Source: Acanthamoeba sp. SK_2022b (taxonomy: Eukaryota; Discosea; Longamoebia; Acanthamoebidae). Taken from it: a DNA stretch of 64,000 nucleotides. Shown piece after piece: positions 20,080 to 32,207 of the stretch. Position 1 is the stretch's first letter. Every line of letters begins with the position of its first letter. The position numbers and the translations under genes were made by a program. The notes beneath the pieces were generated by a model. It saw only the letters and a program-made list of their open reading frames with translations. It had not been told where the DNA came from and made no database searches. The stretch covers positions 53,977 through 117,976 of the forward strand of contig JANDJZ010000125.1 in NCBI GenBank assembly GCA_027943245.1, in the 5' to 3' direction.

Positions 20080-23000
20080 TCACGAAGACGAGGCCGCCTG
20101 CCCGTTCCTCTCTCCAGGCGCCAGGGCGCTGGCCAGTTGTTGCAGCTCTTCCATCCTCTGCTGTTTCTGCAGCTTCTTGCCCTCGACCAGCTCCTTCAAC
20201 GCGGCAAACTTGACTGGCTTGGGCAGGTAGAGGGTGAAGCCCGAGCGCATGCATTCCTCCTCGTCCTCCCTGCTCGTGGCTGCCGTCATCGCCACGATGT
20301 CGACCGGCGGCTCGTTCGTGCTCTTCTCTATCGTTCGCACGATGCGCGTCGCCTCCAGCCCGCCCATCTACGGACACGCCACCACGCACGAGAGCTCTCC
20401 TGTCAGCTCATCTCGTCTCTCTGCTGTCCCGATGCCTCTTCGGCGAGGCGTAATGAAGGAGGAACAGGGACGTACGCGCGGCATGCTGAGGTCCATCAGC
20501 ACGAGGTCGAAGCGCGTCTTGCAGATCAGTTCGATGGCCTCGACGCCATCGCTGGCCGTCTCGAAAGGCACCGACAAGCGTCGCAGTATGGCGCCCACGA
20601 CCTGTTTCGATCCAAAGCAAAACACGTGTGAGTGATGATCGTCTGCTGTCCACGCTCAGTGAGCGAGGAGAGTGTTGGTTACCTTCTGGTTGACCTTGTT
20701 GTCGTCGACCACGAGCACGAGGAAGGGGCCGCTGTCCTTATGGGCACTGTCCTCGTCCTGTCGCTGCTGCCGCTGCATCTCTAGGTTGGCCTTGCTGGTG
20801 AGGTGCTGGGCCGAGCCGGCCATCTCCCGTTCGCTGGTGAGCGCATCGCGCAGCGTTCGCCGGGTGACGGGTCGCATCAGCTCCTCCAGAGCAACGACAC
20901 CATTCGCGACCGCGACGGGCTCCTTGGTCTGGCGCGGCGGCGAGAGCACGATGATCCGCCTGTAGGGCAGCTTGGCCAGTTCGGCCTGCGGCAGCAGCTG
21001 CCCGTCGATGATCAGCACGCAGCTCTCCGGCTTTGTGTGCTTGCTGGCGGCGTCCGGCGTGCTCGAATGCGTGCCGCTGGCCGTCGTCAGCCACTGCTCG
21101 AAATCCTCGGAGCAGGACGCGTCCACCGTCTCCGGGGAGATCCACAGGCTCCGCAGCTGGTGCGCCACTCCGGCCAGCAGGGGCGGCTTGGCGACGACCA
21201 GTGCTGAGGTCTCCTCCTGTATTGGGGAGGGGGAGCCGGCCACACACGAGTGCTGTCAGCCATAGGCCAACATCGAGGCCTTGAGGCGAGGGGACACGGT
21301 TGACTCACCAGGTGGTGGTGCGCCGGCTGCCTGGTGCTGACGGGGAGCGTGAAGTTGTTGAGGCAGAATGTGGAGCCGACGCCCTCGGCGCTGGTACAGC
21401 CCACCCGCCCGCCCATCGCATCCGCAAGCTGCTTGACGATCGCCAGTCCCAAGCCTGCTCCCGTGGAAACATGCACCGACGTCAGCAGCCACGAGCGAGG
21501 ACAATCACGCCTGGCCCAGGCCCATTGGGGGGGGGGGCGCTGGCAGGGTTGAGCTCGGCGCGTACCGATGCCGTCGCTTTTGCCGCGCGACTCGACCTGG
21601 CCAAACGGGGTGAAGAGCTTCTTCATCTCCTTGTCGGGAATGCCCTTGCCGCGGTCCTCGACCTCGACGGTCAGCGTGCTGACTTGAACCCCGTCGCGCA
21701 GGGCAGTCTCGTTCCACTTGGTCAGATCGGCCCAGCGGTTTTCGCCCTTCTTCTGGAGCCGCTTGTTGGAGAGCTGGACGCGGATCTCGACGACGCTCAC
21801 CTGGTCCTGTCCGTCGTCGCTCCCGTCGCCCCTCCGCTGGCCGTCGTAGGACTTGATGGCGTTGTCCACGAGGTGCTTGATCATCTGGCCCAGCCTGTGG
21901 GGATCGCCGATCAGCCTGCTGGTGGAGATGCCCTTGGAGTCGAGGCGATAGACGATGTCGACACCTATACATAAAAATATATATAGATAGAGATGAGCTC
22001 TGATCTGATGTTAGGGACAGCCCATGCGATGAGCTTACCGTAGTAGGCGGCCTGCTTGCGCAGAGAGTCTACGACGTCGTCGAGCATGTCGTAGAGGTCA
22101 AAGTCGATGGAGTCCAGCGGGATGATGGAGCCCTCGAGCCGCGAGTACTCGAGGATGTTGTCGATCATCGACAGGAGGCCCTTGGCCGAGTTCAGCGCCG
22201 CGTTGATGTAGGCCCTCTGCATCGGGCTAAGGCCTGTGTCCTCGATCAGCAGCTCGTTGAAGCCGATCATGTGGTTGAGCGGCGTGCGGAGCTCGTGGCT
22301 CATGTGCGAAAGGAACGACCGATGCCTGTTGAGGAGTGAGTCCGTCAGCATTTCTTGGCCACCTCGACAACGCTCAAACGAATGGCGCCCGAGGTTCGTC
22401 CGTACAGCTGCTTCACAGCGCCGGCCTCTGACTTGGCGGTGAGAAGGATTCGGCCGGCCAGTTCGATCTCTCTGGTGGTGGCCAGTGCCTTGCAGAGGAT
22501 TTCCTTCACGTTGGGCCACCGGTGGGGGGAAGTGGGTCAGTGAGCGCTCCGCGCGCGCGGTTGGTTTCACGCGGCGAGAGCGCCGGGGAGAGTCATGGAG
22601 CCATCGCATACCTCGGACCCGAGGCGCTTGATCTCGTCGAGCTGGTCGATCGAGTAGTAGTTGCTCCGCAGCAGGCCCAGCGAGTAGGCCCCCTTGGCCC
22701 CGAGGTCGAGCAAGGCATACAGGGTCGCCTCTGCACGACGACGTTAGCCTCCCTCCTTCCCATCACCAGATGTGGGCCTGTGGTGTGCGTACCCAGCTCG
22801 GGGGAGATGAGCTGCAGGCTAGCGAGGATGTGGACGAAGGGAAACGCAGACCAAACCACGATCGTGGCGATCCCGAGCGCTTGGAAGTAGAGCGTGCTCT
22901 CCCGCGATATCAACTTCCGTGCGCCTGGCAAATGTCGCCGCCACGTTCGCCATTGTCAGTCAGTAGGTGCAGTGGAGGGCAGCCAAGCGGGTATACGGCG

Positions 23001-23834
23001 CAGCGTGCTTGCCAGTGGTGGAGGGGGAGGTTACCGGCTACAAAGAAGTGATACATGCCCCACACGGTGGGCAGGAACGTGATGGCTCCCGCGCCGAAGA
23101 AGACCCAACCGAAGCTTGGCCAGAGCTTGGACAAGAAGCCCAGGAAGAGGCCACCGACGTCGCTGATGATGACCATGGGCCACGAGACTTTCTCGTCGTT
23201 CGCCAGCTCGCGGATCAGGAAGATGAGGCTCGCAGTAGAGCAGGCCCACATTAGCCAGCGGAGCGCGTAGAGCGGTCGGCCGTTTGCGTCTTCGAATACC
23301 GGCATGTAGTCCCAGCAGAGAGTAGTGTACGTACTGCAGATGGCAGCGTTGAGGATACCAAGTCGAGGGGGAGCAGAGGAGAGGGAGGTGGGGGTACCAG
23401 GCAGCTTGGAGATTGATGCAGAACATGACCCACACGAGTTGCCGCTTGAGAGGATTCTCCGTGGAGATGATGACGCTCACGTCGACGAGGCATATCATAC
23501 AGAAGCATACGCTCGTGACGAGGAACGCCAGCTCGGTTCCAGTGAACACCCAACGACCGTCGTCACCAAAAGGTGAATGCGGCGGGGTGTAGGTGGCGGA
23601 GAGCGAGGACAGCACCACACAGCCCGCGAAGAAGCAGGCCATGTTCACTGCGAGATATCGGAGGACGCGCCCCTGAGGGAGGTACTCCTCGGCCAGCCAT
23701 CGCGCCCAATGCATGACTAGGGCAAACGGGGTGAGGCCTGCCTGGTCCACTCCCTCTACAGCGAGTCGTTGTTTGATAAAGGCGCTGTATGCCCTATCGT
23801 CCATTTTTATGTCACGTTGGCCGCGGCCGGCCAT
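20080..23834 (-). CDS. Rhodopsin-histidine kinase-receiver photoreceptor (HKR)
   Basis: Start MAGRGQRDIKMDDRAYS (a second ATG at 23804 is possible). The N-terminal ~270 residues form seven helices of a microbial (type 1) rhodopsin. Helix C is YALRWLMWACSTASLIFLI. Helix F is TIVVWSAFPFVHIL. Helix G is LYALLDLGAKGAYSLGLLRS, with the retinal Schiff-base Lys and Asp four residues before it, as in bacteriorhodopsin. A histidine kinase follows: H box SHMSHELRTPLNHMIGF, N box IKHLVDNAIKSY, G1 EDRGKGIPD, G2 AGLGLAIVKQLADAMGG. After a linker comes a receiver: LVLVVDDNKVNQKV, phospho-acceptor LVLMDLSMPRM, and LYLPKPVK. It ends after the receiver with no cyclase domain. Expected to sit in a membrane and convert light into phosphotransfer. 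Met replaces the usual helix C Asp counterion. Confidence 0.92.
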
Positions 23835-24345
23835 GGCAGGTGAGGGGCAGTGATGGGAGGTGCGGGGGCAGAGTAAACACACGCGAGAGGCAACACCTGT
23901 CCCCTTGTTCTCACCTAAGACCGCCAGCAAAACCGGTTGCCACAAGGCGACACGTGCTATATTATTTAAGGAATGACGCGCAGGTTACGTAAGAATATCT
24001 TAAATTGAGCAAACCTCCACACGTGCCGAACGGAGCTGGCTTGCGTAACCAAAGAAAAGCCATGAAGATGAAGCACGCGCCCAGGATGACACTGGGCCCG
24101 TTTCCTTGCCGGTCCGGAACAATCTGGCTTGGTGCTCGTCACGGCTGTTCGCCAGGAGGACCAGGCCGGGCACCGAGATTGGTGGTGGTGTGTTGGCGGC
24201 AACTCAGGGACAGTTCGCCAGCACACCGCTCACCCTTCCAGTAGTGGGCCAGGGACAGCGGCAGAAAGTGCGAATATTGAACAAAACGGGAGTGGTAAAG
24301 ACCGCAACCAGCGGTTGCGTGTGGCGGTGGTAGCTGCCGGTCATT
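23835..24345. other. Intergenic upstream of the rhodopsin-kinase
   Basis: 511 bp between the photoreceptor start and the ABC transporter stop. It presumably holds the photoreceptor promoter. I see no ORF with family motifs and no RNA gene. Confidence 0.35.
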
Positions 24346-27300
24346 TTAGGAGGTAAAACCGATGCTGCCCTCGTCGTTTCGCACGATCGTCAGGAAGACG
24401 TCCTCGAGGCTCGTCTGGCTGATGCCCCAGTCAGTGATACCGGCCTCGTCCTTCTTCTCCTCCATCACTTCGAAGAGTTCCGAGATCACCAGGTTGGTCG
24501 ATGGGATCTGGTAGGCCGCATTTCCCGCAAACCTGTGCGATGTGGCGCAACGAAGGACCAGGTCATCGTTAGCCACCCAAAACTTTGTTGCAGCAAATGA
24601 TTGTGATCACAACGTACTTCTCGACCAACTCGGCGGTGGGCAGCAGCTCGCGCACAAAGTCGGCCACTCGGTGCTCGGCCTCGGGGGGATAGTTAAGGGT
24701 GAGCGTGTAGCCCTGGCCGAACCTCGTCTTCAGATCTTGCTGAGGTCCCACACAGCGCAGGCTGCCATCATAGTTGGTCAAGAGAGAGAGAGAGAGGTGA
24801 GGCCCCATTGCCCAGTGATCTGCCCCACAGGCGGATCATCGCATCTGTGCGATGTAGTGAAGGGTTGTAGTACCATCCGTTGGACATGATGCCGATCGTT
24901 GTGCAGAGCACGTCGGCTTCCTCCATGCTGTGCGTGGTGAGGATCATGCACCGGTCGGTCTTGACCTGCGCCAGCACATCCCACAAGCATCGCCTGCTCT
25001 CCGGGTCCAGACCACTACGCGAATTGAGGGGGAGAGAAATGAGCTTGCGTGTTTCCAATCTCGATGTGGGAGAGTTGTGGTTGCGTGTAAAGACGAAGAA
25101 GACAGCGTACGTGGTGGGTTCATCGAGGAAGACGATGCGCGGGTTGCCCACCAGGGACACGGCGACCGAGAGACGTCGACGCATGCCTCCTGAAAGGTCC
25201 TTGACCAAGCGCTTCGGGAAGTCCTGAAGGCCCACCTGTGTGCACACACGTCAACGAAATGAAAGCGTCAATAGGGTGAACACCGAACAGATGTGATGGC
25301 ACGCGCTTCGCACGTACCATGGTGAGCGATTGCAGGACGTGATCGTTCTCATCCTTGGCGGCGACGCCCTTGAGGCGGGCGTAGAAGAGGAGCGTCTCCT
25401 CGCAGGTGAGGTCCATCCACAGGGTGTCGAACTGCGGGCAGACACCCATCACCCGGTGGACGCTGTCGATGTCGGTCCTGATGTCGAAGCCGCCAATGTG
25501 CGCGGTTCCGGAGGAGGGCGGGAACAGTCCCGTGAGGATGCTCAAGGTGGTCGTCTTGCCTACGCGTGGTTACGGCCATGACGTCAGCAAGCAGAAAGGG
25601 AACAGCAAGCGGGCGATGTGTGGCTTACCGGCTCCGTTGGGCCCGAGGAGGCCGAAACACTCGCCCTTCCTGATGGAGAAGGTCAGGTTCTGCACGGCCA
25701 CCTTCTTGCTCTTCCTATAGGTCGATTGGTTGAAGGGTCAGCCAATACGTTCGTTCAACAAGGTGGCGTTGAGGATGGGTTCTCACCCGAAGCGAGCTCC
25801 GTATTCCTTGCGCAGGTCGCGAATGACCACGGGAGAGTCGGCGTCGAGCTGCCCGTCGTAGACCTTGCGTCTCTCGCGTGCCACGTCAGCAGGCTCATCC
25901 AGCTGATTTTGGGTTTGGGGAGGAGGTGGGTTGGCCGCGTGAGCAAAGCCGTCAAGCGAACATGGCACGCACGCGTCATGAAACGGTATGTACCGTTTCG
26001 ACGGTCTGGGTAACGCTCCTCTTGGTTTCCAACAGGGCCAGGTTCTCGTCATCGGCCTGTATGCTTCTGGTGGAGCCACAGATGAGCAGACGGGCGGGCG
26101 GACAGACACGCGCGAGGCGCACAACGATCGGAGGCCAGCGTACCTGCCGAGGGAAGAGTAGCCCCTGGAGCGTTTGAAGCACTTGATGATGGGGTTGAGG
26201 AAGAACCAAGGCTTCTTCGACACGCCGAATTGCTTGGGCAGCACGGCATCAAGGTAGCTGAGCGTCGGGAACAAGAAATAGGCACATTATAGCGACTGGG
26301 TTGTTGGGGCAAACAGGCAGGGGCAGGCAGCGAGCGCGTGATGGGAGGGGGATCCGTACAAGGCCAGGAGGTAGAAGAAAATGGAGGTGAAGATGAGGAA
26401 CAGGAATATGTGGACGACTTCAAAGTCGAAGTCGTAATCCGACGTTTCGGGACACTCGTCCCTTCCACACATGACGCCCAGCACGTAGATGCCGCGGAAA
26501 AAGGCGAAGGGCGGCCACAGGTTCCAGAAGAACGGCGCGTCGTCCTTATTGAACACTGAACGCGACCGCAATGGGCCACGAGCGCACTGTCAGCACGTGG
26601 GCCGCTCACACGACGAGGGCGTAGCGCATGGGTACCCGTGACGTTGATCACGAAGGAGAGGATGGCCTGAATGATGACGAGGAAATAGCAAAAGACTGCG
26701 GGCCACCGATTATACATGAGCACGTGAGGAGTTCATGAGCCTGCTCTAAAGGCGTGGCTGGCGTACTGGTGGCGAATCTGGTGCTGTTGAAGAGCGAGGA
26801 GAGGAAGAACCCGACGGCGATTTGTGCATTGCCCCACAGCAGGAACAGGAACAGCGTCGCCGGAAAGCTGAATAGGTTTTTGGGGGGGCAATTCATGCAT
26901 GGACAGACCAAGTTGTCAAATCAAGTTATGATTACAAAAATAATAGCAAACAAAGAAATTAAGTATCAACTACTGTACCTGCCCTGGGTGAAGATGGCGA
27001 AACCAAAGCCGTAGGAGAAGGCGTAGACGACAACAAGCACCGCAAGGTAGAGCACGGCGTTGTACAGGAAGGTGACTCCCCAATAATTGAACATCTTCAG
27101 CCCCATCTACAAACGACAACTGCGTTAATGGAGGGAGGAGAAAGAGCAACAGCAATGGAAGGAGGATAGGGAGAATGTATACCATCTTCATCATCTCGCG
27201 CAGCTTCTCCTGCTTCTCGAGGACGATGTTGTAGACGTATACGGGCAGAAGCCATGACATGATCAGCGGATAGGTCAGCGTGGCAGTCAAGCTGCCCACG

Positions 27301-28898
27301 TCGATGTTGACCGGCCGGTCCTCATAGGGGAAGCCCTGCGGGGGTTGGCATTGGGCGCAATAATCAGCTGATTGCGTCCACAACAAGGCCACGCGTTCAT
27401 GCACGCAAGTAGCGTGGGCGCACCTGCATGACGGTCGAGACGACCAAGTTGGCGCTGGCGGCGAGCCATGCGTTGGCCATCATGATGATACCCGAAACAC
27501 CCAGCTCCGTCGAGGAGTCGTCCCTGTACGTACGTGTGGCAGCCGAGTGAGAAGGCTTGGCGATCGAATTGGACGAAACCGAAGCGAGATGGAAGTATAC
27601 CGGTAGGCGATGACGTATGGGTACTGCTGCTCCCTCTGCACCTCGAAGCTCAGGCGCGGAGTCCCCTCGGTGGTGACGTTGCGGAACGAGAAGGCTGCAC
27701 ACGAAAGAGGAGAGGCAAAGGGGACACCATGTTTAACAAGGAGGTCGTATGCATGCTCTCGGGGGGCCGAGAAGATGGGAGGGAACGCTGGGATGGCAAT
27801 GGACGGTAAACGCCATGGCGTACCTAGCGCAGCAAATGGAGTGGCGAGGAAGCTCTGGACCTCGCCTCCCGACTGGAGAGCGACCGAGTACCGATCCTGT
27901 AGGCAGTAGCAGCGGGCGACGGTGCGGCGTTTTAGGGTTCATTTCCACCAATGAGTGATCACCGCTTGCTGGCTACGTGAAGAAAAGCCAGGCACGATAC
28001 CTTCATTTTCACGATTTCCGCCTGCAGTGCCTCTCGTGACGAGAAGGGAACCAGGAAGGGCATAGAGTACTCGGTGCCGTTTGGTAACACATATCTGGTC
28101 TGGTTTATACGACTCAGCATCCCTGTCTCTCACACGTGAGTTTAGACGCTCCGGTAGACAGGGTTCTCGTGCCCTGTCATCTATCGATTCCATGGCGGCG
28201 TTGTGTTGTTGGGTGTTGAGCCTGGTACCCGATTTGGAGCCATCGCGTCCGAGGTAGCCCAGATCAGGCAGGGTCTGCGGCAAAGGATCGCCCAAGAAGA
28301 AGGTCCAGCTCTGGTTCAAGGCTACGGGCATCGTTACCTCAGGGTCTTTCCAACCCTGCACATCCATATATAGGTTTATTGTTGATACATTGGAAACAGG
28401 GAGCGACGTACATTGTTGTCGAGCAGCGAGTTAAAGAGGAGCTGCATGGCGCCGACGTAGAGAATGAGGAGTAGAGGAACCACTATCTGACAGCACAACG
28501 TGCACCTTTGTCGCAGCTGCAAAAAAAAGAAATAATAATTATAAAAAGTTAATAAAAAAATGTAATCAATAGAAATAAACAGGAACAATGGTTGGTACCT
28601 GGAGTTTGAAGTTCTTGCGAAAGAGTGCCTTGAATTGATAGGATTTGGGCGTGACTTGCGCGTAGTGATTGTCGAAGGTTGCGCCTTTGTCGCTCGGGCG
28701 CTTCGTCTCCCCCACGGAGAATACAACCTGCTCGTTGTCCTCGTCGAAATCCGTGTCAAGCTCACCCAGACCGCTGTCGTACTTACCCTTGTTCTTCTTC
28801 TTCCTGCTTCCAAGAGAAGTTGGCCTGAGGGTAGTCCCTTCCGAACCGGCGGTGAGCCTTGCCTCTTCCTCCCCGTCACTTAGGTCGTACCGCTCCAT
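24346..28898 (-). CDS. ABCA-subfamily ABC transporter, single TMD-NBD unit
   Basis: More than ten exons. The N-terminus is acidic and cytosolic ([20 protein letters not shown]), then [12 protein letters not shown], the usual ABCA entry into helix 1 ([19 protein letters not shown]). A large loop and a helix cluster at ~26.2-27.4 kb follow. The NBD is complete: Walker [37 protein letters not shown] (the ABCA Q-loop block), signature [20 protein letters not shown], Walker [19 protein letters not shown]-loop [11 protein letters not shown]. The end [16 protein letters not shown] is the ABCA 'SLEdvFl.l' tail. Only one TMD-NBD set is present, so it would act as a dimer. ABCA proteins move lipids. 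Confidence 0.9.
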
Positions 28899-29266
28899 CG
28901 CCTTGACCTTCGGGGCTGCAGTCTGGACTGCCCACCAAGACCTGCACTTCTTCTTTCAAGGCCTAGAAAGGAGAGCGAAAGTCGCAGCCTTCATAGACGC
29001 AGCCCAAAGCCTGATTGAGCAAAAAAAAGGTAAATAAATGGAAAATGGCCGAGCAGAAGGGCAAAAAGAAATTGTATAAAAAATATGCGCTGAACTGAAA
29101 CTTACCAACCTAACCTTAAATGCGAAGGGTGCACCAGATAAGGTGAGGCGCGTAGTGAAGTCGTGCGGCTTCTCGTAGCCGCCAACTGCCATCTTGCACC
29201 GACTCATGAAGTAAGCTCCAGCCCAATCTGCCTCCCCCTTCTGGCCGAACTGCCAACATACATCCT
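28899..29266. other. Divergent promoter region with a possible spliced micro-ORF
   Basis: 368 bp between the ABCA start (-) and the mucin-like start (+). On the - strand an exon-like stretch at ~29193-29116 reads MAVGGYEKPHDFTTRLTLSG and continues APFAFK. A gt..ag intron can join it to ALGCVYEGCDFRSPF and a stop near 28970. This would be ~41 aa. It matches nothing I know and could be chance or an upstream exon. Confidence 0.25.
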
Positions 29267-32175
29267 ATGGGCTCCCCGATGCTCTTACTCTGCCTCTTTG
29301 CGGGCCTTTGGACTGCCGCTCTGGGCTCCCACATCAACCGATTACCAGGTAAGCCCCTTCTTTCTTCCACCACATCGCCCCGAGTTCTTAGACGAATAAA
29401 TCGGGGCAGAGGGCACGTCCCTGACAACACTCGACGTGCGATGTGACTTATGACGATACGTACAGCACTCACATGATCTTGTGATGGCAGATGGCCCAGA
29501 GCGGGTGGCCCGAGCTGTGGCGCCGTCTCCCGTTTGTGCGGTGTACGTGAGCAGCCAGACGTTTCTATCTTCCAGCCTGGACCCGGTGACGAACAACACC
29601 ATCACCCAGTGGAAGGGCAACCTCACCACCGACAACACACCGGTCTGGTTCGTCCGGCTCGACTTTCCACCGGTGATCCTGAACATGACCACGAACCTGA
29701 ATCCGGTGCCGAACACTCGCCTTTTCCTTTTGGATGCGACCATCTACAACGACGGAGGGTTCGTGCCCGGCGAGGTCTATAACTTCACCTACGCATGGCA
29801 GGCGACGGTGGCCGCCAACATCTCCGTTGACGCCGTCAGCTGCAATTCGGCCGGTCCCTATCCGTCCATCACTTCGTCGCCCACTGTTTCCTTTACTCCT
29901 TTCCCTTCGCCTACTCCCAGCATGACTCCTTTCCCTTCGCCTACTTCCAGCATGACTCCTTTCCCTTCGCCTACTTCCAGCATGACCCCCTTCCCCAGCC
30001 CAACGACCTCGGTGAGCCCGAACCCTAACACCAGCTCCAGCCAAACGCCCTGGGCAAGCCCCTCCACCAGCTCTAACCCCAGTCAAACGGCTGCAAGCCC
30101 GAGCACCACGAGCGTAACTGCCAGTCCATCGCCCTCGACTATCCCTAGCTCTACGATCGTCACCGCCACCCAGACGCCGACAAGTCCAACCCCCAGCGCA
30201 AGCAGCATTCCCACCACGAGCCAGAGCCCCGCCTCGAACGTAACCGCCACACAGACGCCGACAACAAGTCCCACCTTCAGCGCAAGCAGCACTCCCAGCC
30301 AGAGCCAGAGCCCCACCACAAGCACCACCGTCAGCCAGACGCCGACAACAAGTCCAACCTTCAGCGCAAGCAGCACTCCTACCACGAGCCAGAGCCCCAC
30401 CTCGAGTGCCACCGCCAGCCAGACGCCGACGACAAGTCCCACCAGCAGCGCAAGCAGCACTCCCTCCACGAGCCAGAGCGCCACCACGAGCGCCACCGCC
30501 AGTCGGACGCCGACGACAAGTCCAACCTTCAGCGCAAGCAGCACTCCCACCACGAGCCCGAGCCCCACCTCGAGCGCCACAGCCAGCCAGACGCCGACGA
30601 CAAGTCCCACCTTCAGCGCAAGCAGCACTCCCACCATGGGCCCCACCACGAGCGCCACCGCCATCCAGACGACGACGACAAGTCCCACCTTCAGCGCAAG
30701 CAGCACTCCCAGCCAGAGCGCCACCACGAGCGCCACCGCCAGTCGGACGCCGACGACAAGTCCAACCTTCAGCGCAAGCAGCACGCCCACCATGGGCCCC
30801 ACCTCGAGTGCCACCGCCAGCCAGACGCCGACGGCAAGCCCCACCTTCAGCGCAAGCAGCACTCCCAGCCAGAGCCCCACCACGAGCGCCACCGCCAGTC
30901 GGACGCCGACGACAAGTCCAACCTTCAGCGCAAGCAGCACGCCCACCACGAGCCCGAGCCCCACCTCGAGTGCTACCAGCCAGACGACGGCAAGTCCCAC
31001 CTTTAACGCAAGCAGCACTCCCACCATGGGCCCCACCTCGAGCGCCACCGCCAGCCAGACGCCGACGACAAGTCCAACCTTCAGCGCAAGCAGCACGCCC
31101 ACCATGGGCCCCACCTCGAGCGCCACCGCCAGTCGGACACCGACGACAAGTCCAACCTTCAGCGCAAGCAGCACTCCCACCATGGGCTCCACCGCGAGTG
31201 CCACCGACAAGTCCAACCTTCAGCGTAAGCAGCACTCCCACCATGGGCCCCACCTCAAGCGCCACCGCCAGCCAGACGCCGACAACAAGCCCAACCTTCA
31301 GCGCAAGCAGCAGTCCCACCACGAGCCCCAAGGCCAGCGTAAGCCCCACCGCCAGTCGAACACCCACGATGAGCCCTTTCACCAGCCAAGCGCCCTCGAC
31401 GAACCCGAGCGCGGGCATAAGCGCCACTGCCAGCTCAAGCAGCACTCCCAATTCAGACGAAGGGAGTCGCACTCCAACGCCCCCAACCTCGAGCGCCACC
31501 GCCAGTCAGACGCCGACAACAAGCCCAACCTTCAGCGCAAGCAGCCCTCCCATCACGATCCCGAGCCCGATCCCCACAAGCGCCGCTAGCCAAACGTCCA
31601 CCTTTTCTCCATCGGGGATCACAGATAATTCCCCCACCCCCACCTTCGCCTTGCAGTCCGCGCCTGCATTGCCGTCGACGTCGCTGTCGCCATCACCGTC
31701 GCCGTCGCCCTCTGCGCAGTGCAATCCGAACATGCTCGACTACTCGGTGGCTCCGCTTAGCGCCAGCTTCCAAAACAACAGCGCCGTCCTCTACTTCAAC
31801 TTCACCGTGAAGGGCTCCACTGTTCCCCCTATCCCTGGCCATTCGACCATCCAGCCATGTAACCTGAGTGCGGTCACGATCGGTATCTCTCCCTCCCTCC
31901 CGTTCTTATACCGTCCCACTGCAGTGGACTAGAGGACTGATCCTTCCGCGCGCGTGTGTGTGTAGGAACAACCAACTGCTACCTTGGTTCGACCGTGCTC
32001 ATCTGGGGCACCTCGTATCACTTCCGGTGCGCCGTGGTGGCACCTACGGGGGCTCTGGCCTTCGTCTACCCCTTGCCAATCGTCGTCGCGGTCATAGGTC
32101 CCGGACTGGCCGATGAAGCCTCTATCATTCCCACGCAGACCCGATTCAACACTTTCACATGGCGTGCGTATTGTG

Positions 32176-32207
<32 letters not shown>

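Noticed and set aside
20656..21247. Alternate frames over the kinase linker
   Set aside because: Overlap the receiver and linker of the rhodopsin-kinase in other frames and carry no motifs.
29565..31499. 644-aa open frame (and a 377-aa one at 30083-31216) on the - strand
   Set aside because: Products of the stop-free GC-rich coding repeat of the mucin-like gene; composition is repetitive Gly/Ala/Arg or Val/Leu with no start context or motifs.
30235..31560. Regularly spaced repeats resembling a CRISPR array
   Set aside because: Units are contiguous, imperfect and encode a periodic peptide; there are no unique spacers and the genome is eukaryotic.
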